Part shown: positions 25,753-33,732 of the stretch, one piece after another | Position numbering within the stretch: position 1 is the first letter of the stretch | Layout of the letters: every line of letters starts with the position of its first letter | NCBI GenBank assembly: GCA_029559155.1 | Contig: JAKQCM010000067.1 | Span: 1 to 34,848 of the forward strand | Direction: 5' to 3' | Origin: Chloroflexota bacterium | GTDB taxonomy: Bacteria > Chloroflexota > Anaerolineae > Promineifilales > Promineifilaceae | DNA: 34,848 bases | Translations under genes and position numbers: made by a program | Notes under the pieces: generated by a model | Told to the model about the DNA's origin: nothing | Database searches by the model: none | Seen by the model: the letters and a program-made list of their open reading frames with translations, nothing else

Positions 25753-27087
25753 TTAACCTCCTTGAATCGCAACATCTGTGCCGGCCTGATACTGTTTAAT
25801 CTGAAAAACGACAAATTCGGCGGGTTTGACCGGCGCAAGGCCGATGACCGTCGTAACCACCCCCGCGTCAATATTTTCTTGGGGATTGGTTTCGGCGTCG
25901 CACTTCACGAAGAAGGCTTCGGCCGGCGTCGCGCCTTGCAGCGCTCCCGACCGCCAGATGCGTAAGAGGAAAGCGGTTACATCGCGCCGGATGGCTGCCC
26001 ACAGCGGTTCGTCGTTGGGTTCAAAGACTATCCAGCGGGTGCTGTTGGCGATAGATTCTTCCAGCATATTGAACAGGCGGCGCACATTCAGGTAACGCCA
26101 TTCACCATCGGTGGACAGCGTGCGCGCGCCCCATACCAGAATGCCATCGCCGACAAAGTTGCGAATACAATTGATGCCTGCCTGGTTTAGTGTCCCTTGT
26201 TCTGCGCCGGACAGGTCGTATTCCAGGCCCAATGCGCCGCGCACGCGTGTGTTTGCCGGGGCTTTGTGGACGCCGCGTTCGGCGTCGGTGCGCGCCCAAA
26301 TGCCGGCCATGTGGCCGGAGGGTGGCACGCTGATGATGGCGTTGGTCAGGGGATCACGCACTTTGATCCAGGGGTAGTAGCAGGCGGCATAGCTGGAACT
26401 GGGCGGGCGGGAGTCGCCGGCCAAAGCGTCCAGGTCGTTGACTGTTTGGGGCGCGTCTAGAATTGCCACCCTGTCTTTCAGGTTTTCGCAATGGTCGATC
26501 ACCTCCTGGTAACTGGCCGAGCCGGGGGCGGCGACAATGGCGATTTCATCCCGCTTGGTAAGTTTTTCCAGACCATTTTTGAGGTTGGCGTTTGCGCCTG
26601 AGCCTATGTTGACGACGTAACACCGGCTGCCGCCGTTCAGGAAAAAGCCGTACACGGCATTGGTGAGCGGGGTGCTGTTGGCGACTGCTTTTTCGGCTTC
26701 TTCCCTGGCTTTTTGGGCGTCTTTCAACGCCTGGGCAGCATCATCTACGGCTTTTTGCAACCGCTTTTTATCGGCGGTTGAGGCATTGTCTGGGGCGGCT
26801 TTTTGCGCTTTTTGGGCAGCGGCCAGGGCGTTCTTGGCGGCCGTTTCCGCCGTGATTGCGGCGCGTTTGGCTTCATTGCGTCCGGTTTGATTTGCTGAAT
26901 CCAGCTTGAATTTGCGAAGGTATTCAAGCCAATTGTTGACGGCGATGGCTTCGCCTGTGGGCGCGTTGGGATTGCCGACGTCGCCCACAAAACCGGCCGT
27001 GCTTGTGCCCACTGCTTGAATGGGTCGGGCGCCGCCTGAGATTTCCTGTATGTAGACGCCAGGCGCTTTACTATCGTACATAACCAT
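25753..27087 (-). CDS. Contractile tail sheath protein with Ala/Lys-rich insertion
   Basis: A 444-residue sheath subunit. The N-terminal handshake arm is visible (APGVYIQEISGGARPIQAVG, TSTAGFVGDV), the central core has YGFFLNGGSRCYVVNIG, and the C-terminal core has RYLNVRRLFNMLEESIANS, RWIVFEPND and ends AEFVVFQIKQY, all typical. Residues about 62-138 form an unusual insert of Ala, Lys, Glu and Gln in heptad-like helices (AALAAAQKAQKAA- and AKDAQKAREEAEK-type runs) between NWLEYLRKFK and TPLTNAVYGFF, where relatives have only a short loop. It could make a helical hairpin on the sheath surface. ATG at 27087, with GGAGG upstream. Only one sheath gene is present. Confidence 0.93.
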   Translation of the reverse strand: MVMYDSKAPGVYIQEISGGARPIQAVGTSTAGFVGDVGNPNAPTGEAIAVNNWLEYLRKFKLDSANQTGRNEAKRAAITAETAAKNALAAAQKAQKAAPDNASTADKKRLQKAVDDAAQALKDAQKAREEAEKAVANSTPLTNAVYGFFLNGGSRCYVVNIGSGANANLKNGLEKLTKRDEIAIVAAPGSASYQEVIDHCENLKDRVAILDAPQTVNDLDALAGDSRPPSSSYAACYYPWIKVRDPLTNAIISVPPSGHMAGIWARTDAERGVHKAPANTRVRGALGLEYDLSGAEQGTLNQAGINCIRNFVGDGILVWGARTLSTDGEWRYLNVRRLFNMLEESIANSTRWIVFEPNDEPLWAAIRRDVTAFLLRIWRSGALQGATPAEAFFVKCDAETNPQENIDAGVVTTVIGLAPVKPAEFVVFQIKQYQAGTDVAIQGG

Positions 27088-27105
27088 ATGATGCCTCCGT
27101 TTCGA

Positions 27106-28116
27106 TCATAGTTTGAACTGGATAACGACCGGCTCAGAGGGGGAGCCGGACCCTTGCTGCTGAAATAGCCATTCGTTGGTTTGATGGGTGATGGTGAGGG
27201 GACGGCCGTTTTGCATAACGGCGAGTTGGTGGGGTTGGAGGTTGGCAGGAGCGCCATCGAAGATGAAACGGCCGTCTGGCCGTGTGATGACGTACTGCTT
27301 TTCGTTGGGGAATTCGATGCGGGCGTTGGCGAGGGGGTCGTTGATGGGGGTGAGGATACGGCCGTTAAGCGTGGCTAACGGCAGGGGAAGGTCAATTAAC
27401 ACAGGCGCGTCAGCGGCGCCTGTTTCCGAGATTGTGTGGGTAAGTGTATGGCCGCGAGCCGTGATGCGCAGTTCTATTTCTCCCTGGGCGTTAGGCTGGA
27501 CGTTGGCCAGATGGAAGTGGCCCCGGGTGTCTGTGGTGACGGATCGGTTCAGGCTGTCTATGCTGACCTGGGCTGCGGACAGGCTGATGGGTTGGTTGTT
27601 ACGGCCGGCGTTGGGAACCTGGATACGGCCGTACACATTCACATGCGCCGGTATCGGCAGCAGTCGGCCTTCGCGGACCAGGGGGACGTTGCGTTCCAAC
27701 CGCTCCAGCCGCAAAGGCACTAGCAGAAGGAACGACGGGCGCGGCGGTATGCCAAAGCTGCTCCAGACGACGAGCGGCAGGGGGTCCGTTCTGACTTCAA
27801 GCTGAGGATTTTCCATCACCGCAAACATACATTGGGTCAAGATGTGATGCTGGTTATTACCCCAGCTGGTCACAAGATAGTTTAGATTTGCTTGGAGAGG
27901 CGGGCGTTTTGCTCCTCGCAAAGAAGGCACGGGAACAATTTCAATCAGGTAAAAGCTAATGGTGGTTGGCTGCGATCCGGTTGGTGTCGAGGCAAATAAT
28001 GACCCGGGTGGATCAAAAGAGACATCAATTGTCTGGTTCAGATCCTTAGTCCATGTGGTAAGGAAACTATCCGCTTCCTGTACTGAGGTAAATGGAGGGG
28101 CGCCACTAGTCGACAA
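27106..28116 (-). CDS. Pvc16/DUF4255-like protein with two transthyretin-like repeats
   Basis: A 336-residue protein at the start of the operon. Residues 10-155 look like the Pvc16 / DUF4255 N-terminal domain (TTISFYLIEIVPV, LNYLVTSWGNNQHHILTQCM, PRPSFLLLVPLR), which in eCIS is the cap/terminator protein that ends the tube and sheath. Residues 158-246 and 247-336 are two beta-sandwich repeats of the carboxypeptidase regulatory/transthyretin type (VNVYGRIQVPNA...; ATLNGRILTPINDPLANARI). The start codon is TTG at 28116, preceded by AGGAAA 8 bases upstream; no in-frame ATG is available nearby. A good promoter lies about 75 bases upstream, making this the first gene of the operon. Cytoplasmic structural protein by family; the added repeats could decorate the tip. 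Confidence 0.75.
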   Translation of the reverse strand: MSTSGAPPFTSVQEADSFLTTWTKDLNQTIDVSFDPPGSLFASTPTGSQPTTISFYLIEIVPVPSLRGAKRPPLQANLNYLVTSWGNNQHHILTQCMFAVMENPQLEVRTDPLPLVVWSSFGIPPRPSFLLLVPLRLERLERNVPLVREGRLLPIPAHVNVYGRIQVPNAGRNNQPISLSAAQVSIDSLNRSVTTDTRGHFHLANVQPNAQGEIELRITARGHTLTHTISETGAADAPVLIDLPLPLATLNGRILTPINDPLANARIEFPNEKQYVITRPDGRFIFDGAPANLQPHQLAVMQNGRPLTITHQTNEWLFQQQGSGSPSEPVVIQFKL

Positions 28117-28191
28117 GCTGAATTTCCTTGGTATGGTGTTTTCGTAAAAATCGCGGAAGTAAATTGATCACTAAAATGGGCGAAGAAAGCT

Positions 28192-28220
28192 ATCATAACC
28201 GAGAGCGGTTTCAGATGCAA
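28192..28220 (-). promoter_or_regulatory. Candidate promoter of the injection-system operon
   Basis: On the minus strand TTGCAT (28215-28220) and TATGAT (28192-28197) are separated by 17 bases, close to sigma70 consensus. Transcription would begin near 28185, giving a leader of about 70 bases before the TTG start at 28116. It is the only well-spaced pair found in the 403 bases upstream of the operon. Confidence 0.5.
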
Positions 28221-28270
28221 CTGGCAGATTTATTGTATTGTTGTTTTGGGCCGCCTTAAGTGATCAGCAG

Positions 28271-28358
28271 AAAGTTTTCAGAAGACCCGAAGGGTTTGAA
28301 ACCCAGGATATTCGACTAAATGGATGCAAAACCCTTTGGGTCTAATTCCCAAAACTTT
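28271..28358. repeat. Long imperfect hairpin repeat with GACCCGAAGGGTTT core
   Basis: Arms AGACCCGAAGGGTTT (28283-28297) and AAACCCTTTGGGTCT (28329-28343) pair with one mismatch; outer arms AAAGTTTT (28271-28278) and AAAACTTT (28351-28358) extend the stem. The AGACCCGAAGGGTTT arm is found again at 34704-34718. It is a dispersed intergenic element, probably a MITE-like or REP-like sequence. Confidence 0.7.
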
Positions 28359-28519
28359 TTGCGGTCGCCTTAACCGTTGCTGGCAATCATGGTTGACTGG
28401 TCCTTTACCCGCCGCATGGTTGCCCGCACTCGTTCTTCCGGGTTATGTTCTCTTCGTAACCTGGGTATCTTTACCGCGGTTAGAGCGGCAACACCAGGAG
28501 CGCGGTAGGGATATTGCGG

Positions 28520-28960
28520 TTACATGGGCAGCGCCTCGCCGGCGCGCGGCTCCAGCGCCCGCCAGATCAGGAAGATGAGCAGGCCAAACGGCCCGGCCAT
28601 CAACGTAAAAAAGAGCGCCGGGATGCGAATCCAGGCGGGCGCATACAGGCGGCGGCATTGGCGATAAATCCACGCCCCGGTGAAGAGATCCAGGGCCAGC
28701 ATGTGGGCCCAACCCGCCAGCGCTCCCTCGCGCGTGCTCAACCCCTGACGAATACCCTCCAGGGTGGTAAAATCGGGCAAACCTTCACCTGACCCGGATC
28801 GCATTGCCGCTACAAGCGCCACCACATACTGCAGCGCCCCCCAGGCAAAAATTGTCGTCGAGCGGCTGGCGCGCTCCGTGAGTGGATGTTCCGGCGCGAA
28901 CATCATCGCCAGCCACAGGGGCATGGGAAAAGCGTTGATGAGTTTGAAAAATGTGTCCAT
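28520..28960 (-). CDS. ABA4-like family membrane protein (DUF4281)
   Basis: A 146-residue integral membrane protein resembling the ABA4-like family, named after the plant protein needed for neoxanthin synthesis. Four hydrophobic segments are visible: near the N terminus (LINAFPMPLWLAMMFAP), 34-55, 85-105 (GWAHMLALDLFTGAWIYRQC) and 115-140 (PALFFTLMAGPFGLLIFLIW). The motif WAHMLALDLFTGAWIY followed by FGPxGL-like MAGPFGLLIFLIWR is the family hallmark. Its bacterial role is not established; a carotenoid link is only by family name. ATG at 28960 is chosen because GGAGG lies 6 bases upstream. Divergent from the AlkC gene with 61 bases between them. Confidence 0.75.
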   Translation of the reverse strand: MDTFFKLINAFPMPLWLAMMFAPEHPLTERASRSTTIFAWGALQYVVALVAAMRSGSGEGLPDFTTLEGIRQGLSTREGALAGWAHMLALDLFTGAWIYRQCRRLYAPAWIRIPALFFTLMAGPFGLLIFLIWRALEPRAGEALPM

Positions 28961-29007
28961 TTCAGCCTCCAATGATCAAATCATGACATGAGATGTCGGG
29001 AATCTGG

Positions 29008-29021
29008 TAGATAATACGAGC
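29008..29021 (+). promoter_or_regulatory. Possible -10 box of a leaderless alkC transcript
   Basis: TAGATAAT at 29008-29015 is followed by ACGAGC and then the ATG. The arrangement mirrors the one in front of the LuxR-type gene. The -35 region is weak (ATGACA at 28983, spacing 19 or more). Low-confidence prediction. Confidence 0.25.
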
Positions 29022-30146
29022 ATGAGCGAATCAACCCTGTTTAAAGATAACCTGAACGAGACGCTGGCGGCAAATTTTGGTCGGGCTATCCAGCAAGTTT
29101 ACGCAGAGTTTGACACGGCGGGCTTTGTGGCCCAGATTGCCCCGCAGCTTGCGCCGCTGGAGTTAAAGGAGCGGGTGGCGGTGTTTTCGGCGGCGCTGCA
29201 TGATTTTTTGCCGCAGGATTATGGCACGGCCGTTGCCATTTTGCTGCAAGTCCTGCCACAACAACCAGGGCAGGATCAATCCAATTTGGGCTGGGCGCTG
29301 TGGTCTGTGGCCCATTTTGTGGAAGTGTACGGGCTGGAAGCCTTCGCCGAGTCGATGGCCGCCATGCACGAGATCACCCAGCATTTTTCTTGCGAATTTG
29401 CCATACGGCCGTTTCTTGTTCGTTATCCGCAGCCAACCCTGGCCGTGCTGGACGAATGGACCGCCGATCCTCAGCCGCAGGTGCGCCGGCTGGTAAGCGA
29501 AGGCACGCGCCCGCGCCTGCCCTGGGGCAGCCGCCTCTACCAGTTTATCGACGATCCCCGGCCCACCCTGGCCCTGCTGGAAAAATTGAAAGACGACCCG
29601 GCGGAAACGGTGCGCCGTTCCGTTGCCAACCACCTGAACGACATTACCAAAGATAACCCCGACCTGGTATTGCACACCCTCCAACGCTGGAACGACGGCC
29701 AGCCAGCGGCGGAAACTGTCTGGATTACCCGCCACGCGCTGCGCAGTCTGGTGAAAGCCGGTCACCCGGAAGCGCTGGCCTTGCAAGGCTTTGGCGCGGC
29801 GCAGATTGGGCTGCGCCAGTTTGTTCTGGAACCGCCCCACATTCAGATGGGCGACACGCTGGCCTTCTCGTTTACTTTGGTGAATGAAACGGCCGTGTCC
29901 CAAAATCTGGCCATCGACTATGTGGTTCACTTTGTCAAAGCCAACGGGCAGACGAGTCCCAAGGTGTTTAAGCTGAAAACGGCCGTCATCCCTGCCAACA
30001 GCGCCCTCGCCGTGCAAAAAAGCCACACCATCAAACCCATCACCACCCGCCGCTACTACCCCGGCGCGCACCGCCTGGAAATCCAGGTGAACGGCCAGAT
30101 TGTAGGCGGCGGCGGCTTCGAGCTAACCATCCCCATGCAGGAGTAA
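29022..30146 (+). CDS. alkC: AlkC-type DNA alkylation repair glycosylase with C-terminal Ig-like domain
   Basis: A 374-residue protein of the HEAT-like AlkC/AlkD DNA glycosylase superfamily, which removes alkylated bases such as 3-methyladenine without base flipping. Residues 1-250 are HEAT-like helices; the AlkC signature runs through FSCEFAIRPFLVRYPQPTLA (122-141) and RRLVSEGTRPRLPWG (155-169), matching the family's sequence around the DNA-binding groove. Residues about 260-374 form an Ig-like beta domain (LEPPHIQMGDTLAFSFTLVN...), an architecture known in the AlkC branch where the domain contacts DNA. Start ATG at 29022; a TAGATAAT sequence ends about six bases before it and no Shine-Dalgarno is seen, so the message may be leaderless. 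Four ACGGCCGT copies are in frame. It is followed within 6 bases by an isochorismatase-fold gene. Confidence 0.88.
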   Translation: MSESTLFKDNLNETLAANFGRAIQQVYAEFDTAGFVAQIAPQLAPLELKERVAVFSAALHDFLPQDYGTAVAILLQVLPQQPGQDQSNLGWALWSVAHFVEVYGLEAFAESMAAMHEITQHFSCEFAIRPFLVRYPQPTLAVLDEWTADPQPQVRRLVSEGTRPRLPWGSRLYQFIDDPRPTLALLEKLKDDPAETVRRSVANHLNDITKDNPDLVLHTLQRWNDGQPAAETVWITRHALRSLVKAGHPEALALQGFGAAQIGLRQFVLEPPHIQMGDTLAFSFTLVNETAVSQNLAIDYVVHFVKANGQTSPKVFKLKTAVIPANSALAVQKSHTIKPITTRRYYPGAHRLEIQVNGQIVGGGGFELTIPMQE

Positions 30147-30152
30147 ATACAG

Positions 30153-31175
30153 ATGTCAGCAACCGTTTTTTTGTTGATTGATGCTCAGGTGAATATGTTT
30201 GCGCCGCAGGCGGTGCATGATGGCGAGCGTGTGTTGGCGGCGCTGCAAAATTTGCTCCACCGGGCGCGGCAGGCAGACACGGCCGTTGTCTTTGTGCAGC
30301 ACAATGGCGGCCCCGGCGAACCCGACGAACCGCAGACGCCCGGCTGGGCGATTCACCCGCAACTCGCGCCCGCCGAGGGCGAGCCGGTGGTGCAAAAGAC
30401 CACGCCCAACGCCTATTACCAGACCAACCTGCAAGACATTCTGACTAATTTAGGTGCGCGGCGGCTGATTGTTGCCGGAATGCAGACCGAATACTGCATC
30501 GACACCAATGTGCGGGCCAGCCACGCCCTGGGCTACGATGTGGTCCTGACCGCCGACGCCCACAGCACGTTCGACAGCCCGGCGCTAACGGCCGTGCAAA
30601 TCATCGCCCACCACAACAATGTCTTGAAATCTTTTGCTCAGGTTATCCCGGCGGCCGAGGTGGACGTGGCCTGGGCGGTTCCGCCGCTGCCGCCGCTGGC
30701 CGAGGGGTTTACAGCGGGGGATACGGCCGTGTTGCAAACCGCCCTGGGCCAACTGGCGCAAGACGCCATCACCTACCGGCATCCAACGTATGTCTTGTAC
30801 CAACTGCGCCAGATTTGGGACACCGCCTACCGCCCGCCAGCCTTTCGCATGGCCAAACCGGAATGGACGATGGGGGTAACAGCCGTTTTCCTGGACCAGC
30901 TTCAGCGCCAACCTGCCGCTTTCAAACAACTGGTCGTCAGCGAGGCCATAGACGCGGCGCAAATCGTGATGAAGGCCGTGATGCAAAACCCGGCCGAGAC
31001 TGTGCTGGCGCTGTCTGCTGATCAGACGCTCTGGCGCTACCAGGCCCAGAGTTACCGCCTTGTCTATCATCTCGACGCCGACAAACGCCAATTCACGCTG
31101 CTGTCGCTGGCCGCCAACGCGCCCCAAACCGCCTCCATGGCCGACCAGTTCCGCAAACGCTTCGGACATGCGTAA
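30153..31175 (+). CDS. Isochorismatase-family cysteine hydrolase with unknown C-terminal domain
   Basis: A 340-residue protein. Residues 1-180 are an isochorismatase/nicotinamidase-like hydrolase: catalytic triad D10 (LIDAQVN), K82 (QKTTPNAYYQT) and C115 (TEYCIDTNVRASH), plus the usual segment LGYDVVLTADAHSTFDS. Such enzymes hydrolyse amide or vinyl-ether bonds in small molecules; the substrate here is unknown. Residues 185-340 are an added domain of about 150 residues (helical HPTYVLYQLRQIWDTAYRPP, then a beta-rich end) that I do not recognise. Start ATG at 30153 with GGAG 13 bases upstream. It follows alkC by 6 bases and is likely co-transcribed, then ends just before a strong terminator. 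Confidence 0.85.
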   Translation: MSATVFLLIDAQVNMFAPQAVHDGERVLAALQNLLHRARQADTAVVFVQHNGGPGEPDEPQTPGWAIHPQLAPAEGEPVVQKTTPNAYYQTNLQDILTNLGARRLIVAGMQTEYCIDTNVRASHALGYDVVLTADAHSTFDSPALTAVQIIAHHNNVLKSFAQVIPAAEVDVAWAVPPLPPLAEGFTAGDTAVLQTALGQLAQDAITYRHPTYVLYQLRQIWDTAYRPPAFRMAKPEWTMGVTAVFLDQLQRQPAAFKQLVVSEAIDAAQIVMKAVMQNPAETVLALSADQTLWRYQAQSYRLVYHLDADKRQFTLLSLAANAPQTASMADQFRKRFGHA

Positions 31176-31179
31176 TTAG

Positions 31180-31211
31180 AAAAGGCGCGCATCAACTGAT
31201 GCGCGCCTTTT
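31180..31211 (+). terminator. Strong Rho-independent terminator after the hydrolase gene
   Basis: A 15-base perfect stem (AAAAGGCGCGCATCA / TGATGCGCGCCTTTT) with a two-base loop is followed by a T-run. It lies 4 bases past the isochorismatase stop. The 5' A-run also makes it able to stop transcription from the other side, where the methyltransferase gene ends. Confidence 0.92.
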
Positions 31212-31222
31212 TTATTGAGGGG

Positions 31223-31325
31223 ACGACATGAGCGCAGGCTCAACACCGGCAATGAAAAGGACACGGATGAACACAGATTCTTATCCGCGTTCATCCGTGT
31301 CAATCCGTGTCCTGTTTTGGAAGGA
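31223..31325 (+). repeat. Composite repeat, copy B: conserved leader plus alternative hairpins
   Basis: The same leader as at 7943, with ATGAGCGCAGGCTCAACACC at 31228-31247 and AATGAAAA beyond, but joined to a different hairpin element. There CACGGATGAAC (31262-31272) can pair with GTTCATCCGTG (31289-31299), or GGACACGGAT (31259-31268) can pair with ATCCGTGTCC (31303-31312); the two stems share the left arm and exclude each other. It ends in GGAAGGAG next to an ACGGCCGT copy. Confidence 0.65.
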
Positions 31326-31333
31326 GACGGCCG

Positions 31334-32566
31334 TTACCGGATTTCAGGGCTGGGGATGGGCACAATGAACTGCCCGCCGGCGGCGCGGTATGCTTCTTGC
31401 TGCTTCATGATTTCTGTGGCGAAGTTCCAGGCCAGCAGCAGCACGTAATCCGGCTGGTCTTCGCGCAGCTTGGCCGGGGGGAATATCTCGAAATGGTTGC
31501 CGCCCATGAAACGGCCGTGTTTGAACGGGTTCAGATCTACTACATACTCCACCATCGACTTGTCGATGCCGCAGTAAGCCAGCAGCGTTGTCGCCTTGGC
31601 AGCCGCGCCATACCCAACGATTGAGTGCCCATTGGCCTTCACTTCGTTCAACAGCGCCAGCAGGCGCGTCCGCACAGTGCCAATGCGTTCGGCAAAGTCC
31701 AGGTAGAAGTCAATCCGGTCCACCTGACGCTCTTTTTCCTCCGCCAACAGCCGTAAGACAGATTCTTGCGGCCTTTCCACCGGCTCCACAAACAGGCGCA
31801 GCGAGCCGCCATGAATGGCGACCTGCTTCACCGCGTTCAGGTACAACCCGTGCCGCCGGAACAAACGATCCAGCGCCGTAACCGAAAAATAACAGAGATG
31901 CTGGTGATAGATCGTGTCGAATTCGCAGTGATCCACCAGGTCCACCACATACGGCGCCTCGATGACGGCCATGCCATCGTCCTTCAGAATGGTGCGAATG
32001 CCGGTTACGAAGCCGTTCAAATCTGGCACGTGCGCCAAAACGTTGTTCGCCAGAAAAATATCGGCCGCTTTACCTTCGGCGCGGAGTTTGGCGGCCAATT
32101 CCTGGCCGAAAAACGTGACCATCGTGGGAATGCCTGCGTCGATGGCGGCCTGCGCCGGCGCTTTGGCCGGATCGATGCCCTGCACCGGGATGCCCGCCAG
32201 GGCGAAATTTTTCAGCATGTAGCCGTCGTTGCTGGCGGCTTCCATCACCAGACTGCTGCTGTTCAGGTCGCGCTCGGCCATGATGTCTTCGGCGCTGGCG
32301 GCGAAATGGCGCAGCAAGGAAGGAGACACAGAGGAAAAATATGGGTATTCGGCGAAGAAAAGGATCTCCGGGTCGACTGTTTCCCGAATTTGGGCCAGGG
32401 CGCACTCCTCGCAAAAGACGAGGGTGAGCGGGGCCATCAGTTCTGGTTCGTCCAGCTGATCCTGGCGCAGCAGGCGGTCAGCCAGCGGCGTCAGGCCAAA
32501 TTCGACGATGGTGTGCAGGCGCGGGGAGCCGCAAGCCCGGCAAGTGGTTTCGTTATGATGGATCAT
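31334..32566 (-). CDS. SAM-dependent sugar C-methyltransferase
   Basis: A 410-residue class I methyltransferase of the NDP-hexose C-methyltransferase type. N-terminal zinc-binding region: [16 protein letters not shown] (C9, C12) and [22 protein letters not shown]-binding motif [16 protein letters not shown]-terminal domain with [18 protein letters not shown], the signature of the family's second catalytic half. These enzymes add a methyl group to a sugar-nucleotide carbon, building branched or deoxy sugars for surface polysaccharides or glycolipids. ATG at 32566 matches the family start and has AGGAAC 11 bases upstream; a longer frame reaches 32839 but lies over the epimerase gene. It begins 13 bases after the epimerase stop on the same strand. 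Confidence 0.88.
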   Translation of the reverse strand: MIHHNETTCRACGSPRLHTIVEFGLTPLADRLLRQDQLDEPELMAPLTLVFCEECALAQIRETVDPEILFFAEYPYFSSVSPSLLRHFAASAEDIMAERDLNSSSLVMEAASNDGYMLKNFALAGIPVQGIDPAKAPAQAAIDAGIPTMVTFFGQELAAKLRAEGKAADIFLANNVLAHVPDLNGFVTGIRTILKDDGMAVIEAPYVVDLVDHCEFDTIYHQHLCYFSVTALDRLFRRHGLYLNAVKQVAIHGGSLRLFVEPVERPQESVLRLLAEEKERQVDRIDFYLDFAERIGTVRTRLLALLNEVKANGHSIVGYGAAAKATTLLAYCGIDKSMVEYVVDLNPFKHGRFMGGNHFEIFPPAKLREDQPDYVLLLAWNFATEIMKQQEAYRAAGGQFIVPIPSPEIR

Positions 32567-32579
32567 GGATAGTTCGTTC

Positions 32580-33623
32580 CTATAGGGCTGGGTCTGTTTG
32601 CCGCCAGCGCAGGTTTTCGCTGAGACGGCCGGATGCCATGAGCGATTTGATGTGCTGAAGGCGGCGGTAGCGTGGGCCTTCAAACTCATCCAATTCCAAA
32701 CCGACTTTCTGGTAGGCGGCGTAAAGTTCTTGCGCGCCTTTTTGGGCGGTCCATTGGGGTTTGTAACCAGGTAAGGTGTTGATGATTTTGTCGCAGTTGA
32801 CGCGGTAGTTGCGTTTGTCGGCGCTGGCGCCTTCGGCAAATTCTACGCGGCTGCCGGGGATGGTTTCGGCGACGATTTGGGCGATCTGGCGAATCTGGTA
32901 GTTTTCGCTGGAACGGCCGACGTTGAAGGCTTCGTTGTGAATGAGTTCGCGCGGGGCTTCCAGTGCAGCCAGGAAGGCGCGGGACATGTCTTCGATGTGG
33001 ACGATGGGACGCCAGGGTGTGCCGTCGCTTTTGAGGTAGACGAGGCCGGTGGTAAAGGCCCAGGCGGCCAGGTTGTTGAGTACCAGGTCGAAGCGCAGGC
33101 GCGGGGAGACGCCGTAGGCGGTTCCGCTGCGCAGGAAGGTGGGGCTGAAGTTGTCGTCGGCCAGTTTGGAGACGTCTTGTTCGACCATGACTTTGGAACG
33201 GCCGTATGGCGTGACGGGGTTAAACGCTGACGATTCATCCAACCAATCGGTGACGCCGGCGCCGTAGTTGCTGCACGAGGAGGAGAAAATAAACCGCTCA
33301 ATGCCCATTTGTTTGGCCATTTCGGCCAGCCGAACCGATGCGCGGTGGTTGATGTCGTAGGTCAGTTCGGGGTTCAGGTCGCCCAGGGGATCATTGGAAA
33401 GCCCGGCCAGGTGGATGATGGCTTCAATGCCTTCCAGATCGGCCATTTCGACGTCGCGGACATCTTTGTTGATTTCCGGAAAATCGCGCTTGGGGTCTTC
33501 GCCGAAGGTAGAACCTTCATATAAGTTGGTGTCCAGGCCCACCACTTCGTGATTGGCGGCAATGAGAAGGGGCATCATGATTGTGCCGACGTAGCCATTG
33601 TGTCCGGTTACTAATACTCGCAT
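32580..33623 (-). CDS. NAD-dependent epimerase/dehydratase (extended SDR)
   Basis: A 347-residue extended short-chain dehydrogenase acting on nucleotide sugars. Rossmann motif TGHNGYVG (residues 6-13), catalytic Y140-x-x-x-K144 ([10 protein letters not shown]) with a preceding SSSCSNYG serine motif, and a typical sugar-binding C-terminal half ([20 protein letters not shown]). The exact reaction (epimerase, dehydratase or reductase) cannot be told. Start ATG at 33623 has AGGAT upstream. Located between the cytidylyltransferase and the C-methyltransferase genes on one strand, it should act on the same CDP- or NDP-sugar. Confidence 0.9.
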   Translation of the reverse strand: MRVLVTGHNGYVGTIMMPLLIAANHEVVGLDTNLYEGSTFGEDPKRDFPEINKDVRDVEMADLEGIEAIIHLAGLSNDPLGDLNPELTYDINHRASVRLAEMAKQMGIERFIFSSSCSNYGAGVTDWLDESSAFNPVTPYGRSKVMVEQDVSKLADDNFSPTFLRSGTAYGVSPRLRFDLVLNNLAAWAFTTGLVYLKSDGTPWRPIVHIEDMSRAFLAALEAPRELIHNEAFNVGRSSENYQIRQIAQIVAETIPGSRVEFAEGASADKRNYRVNCDKIINTLPGYKPQWTAQKGAQELYAAYQKVGLELDEFEGPRYRRLQHIKSLMASGRLSENLRWRQTDPAL

Positions 33624-33732
33624 GTGTCACATCCTATTTTTGGGTTTAATTTTGACTGACAAAATTGTTGTTTGCTAAAGGGTGGCCGGGGAACGGCCGT
33701 TTCCAGAATTTATTTGGCGGTCTGGTTGTTGA

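Larger units (their letters stand above)
28117..28519. other. Intergenic region upstream of the injection-system operon
   Basis: This 403-base stretch has the operon promoter at its left end and a long hairpin repeat at 28271-28358. I see no protein-coding gene or RNA gene beyond those signals; short frames have no good start site. Confidence 0.5.

Noticed and set aside
11188-28116. A type VI secretion system
   Set aside because: No TssJ/L/M membrane complex, no TssB/TssC two-protein sheath, no ClpV; the single gp18-like sheath, J, I, LysM and gp25 fit phage-tail-like eCIS better.
11188-28116. A prophage
   Set aside because: No capsid, portal, terminase, integrase or lysis genes are seen around the tail module.
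29163-30071. A 302-codon minus-strand frame over alkC
   Set aside because: It is antisense to a conserved gene and has no domain of its own.
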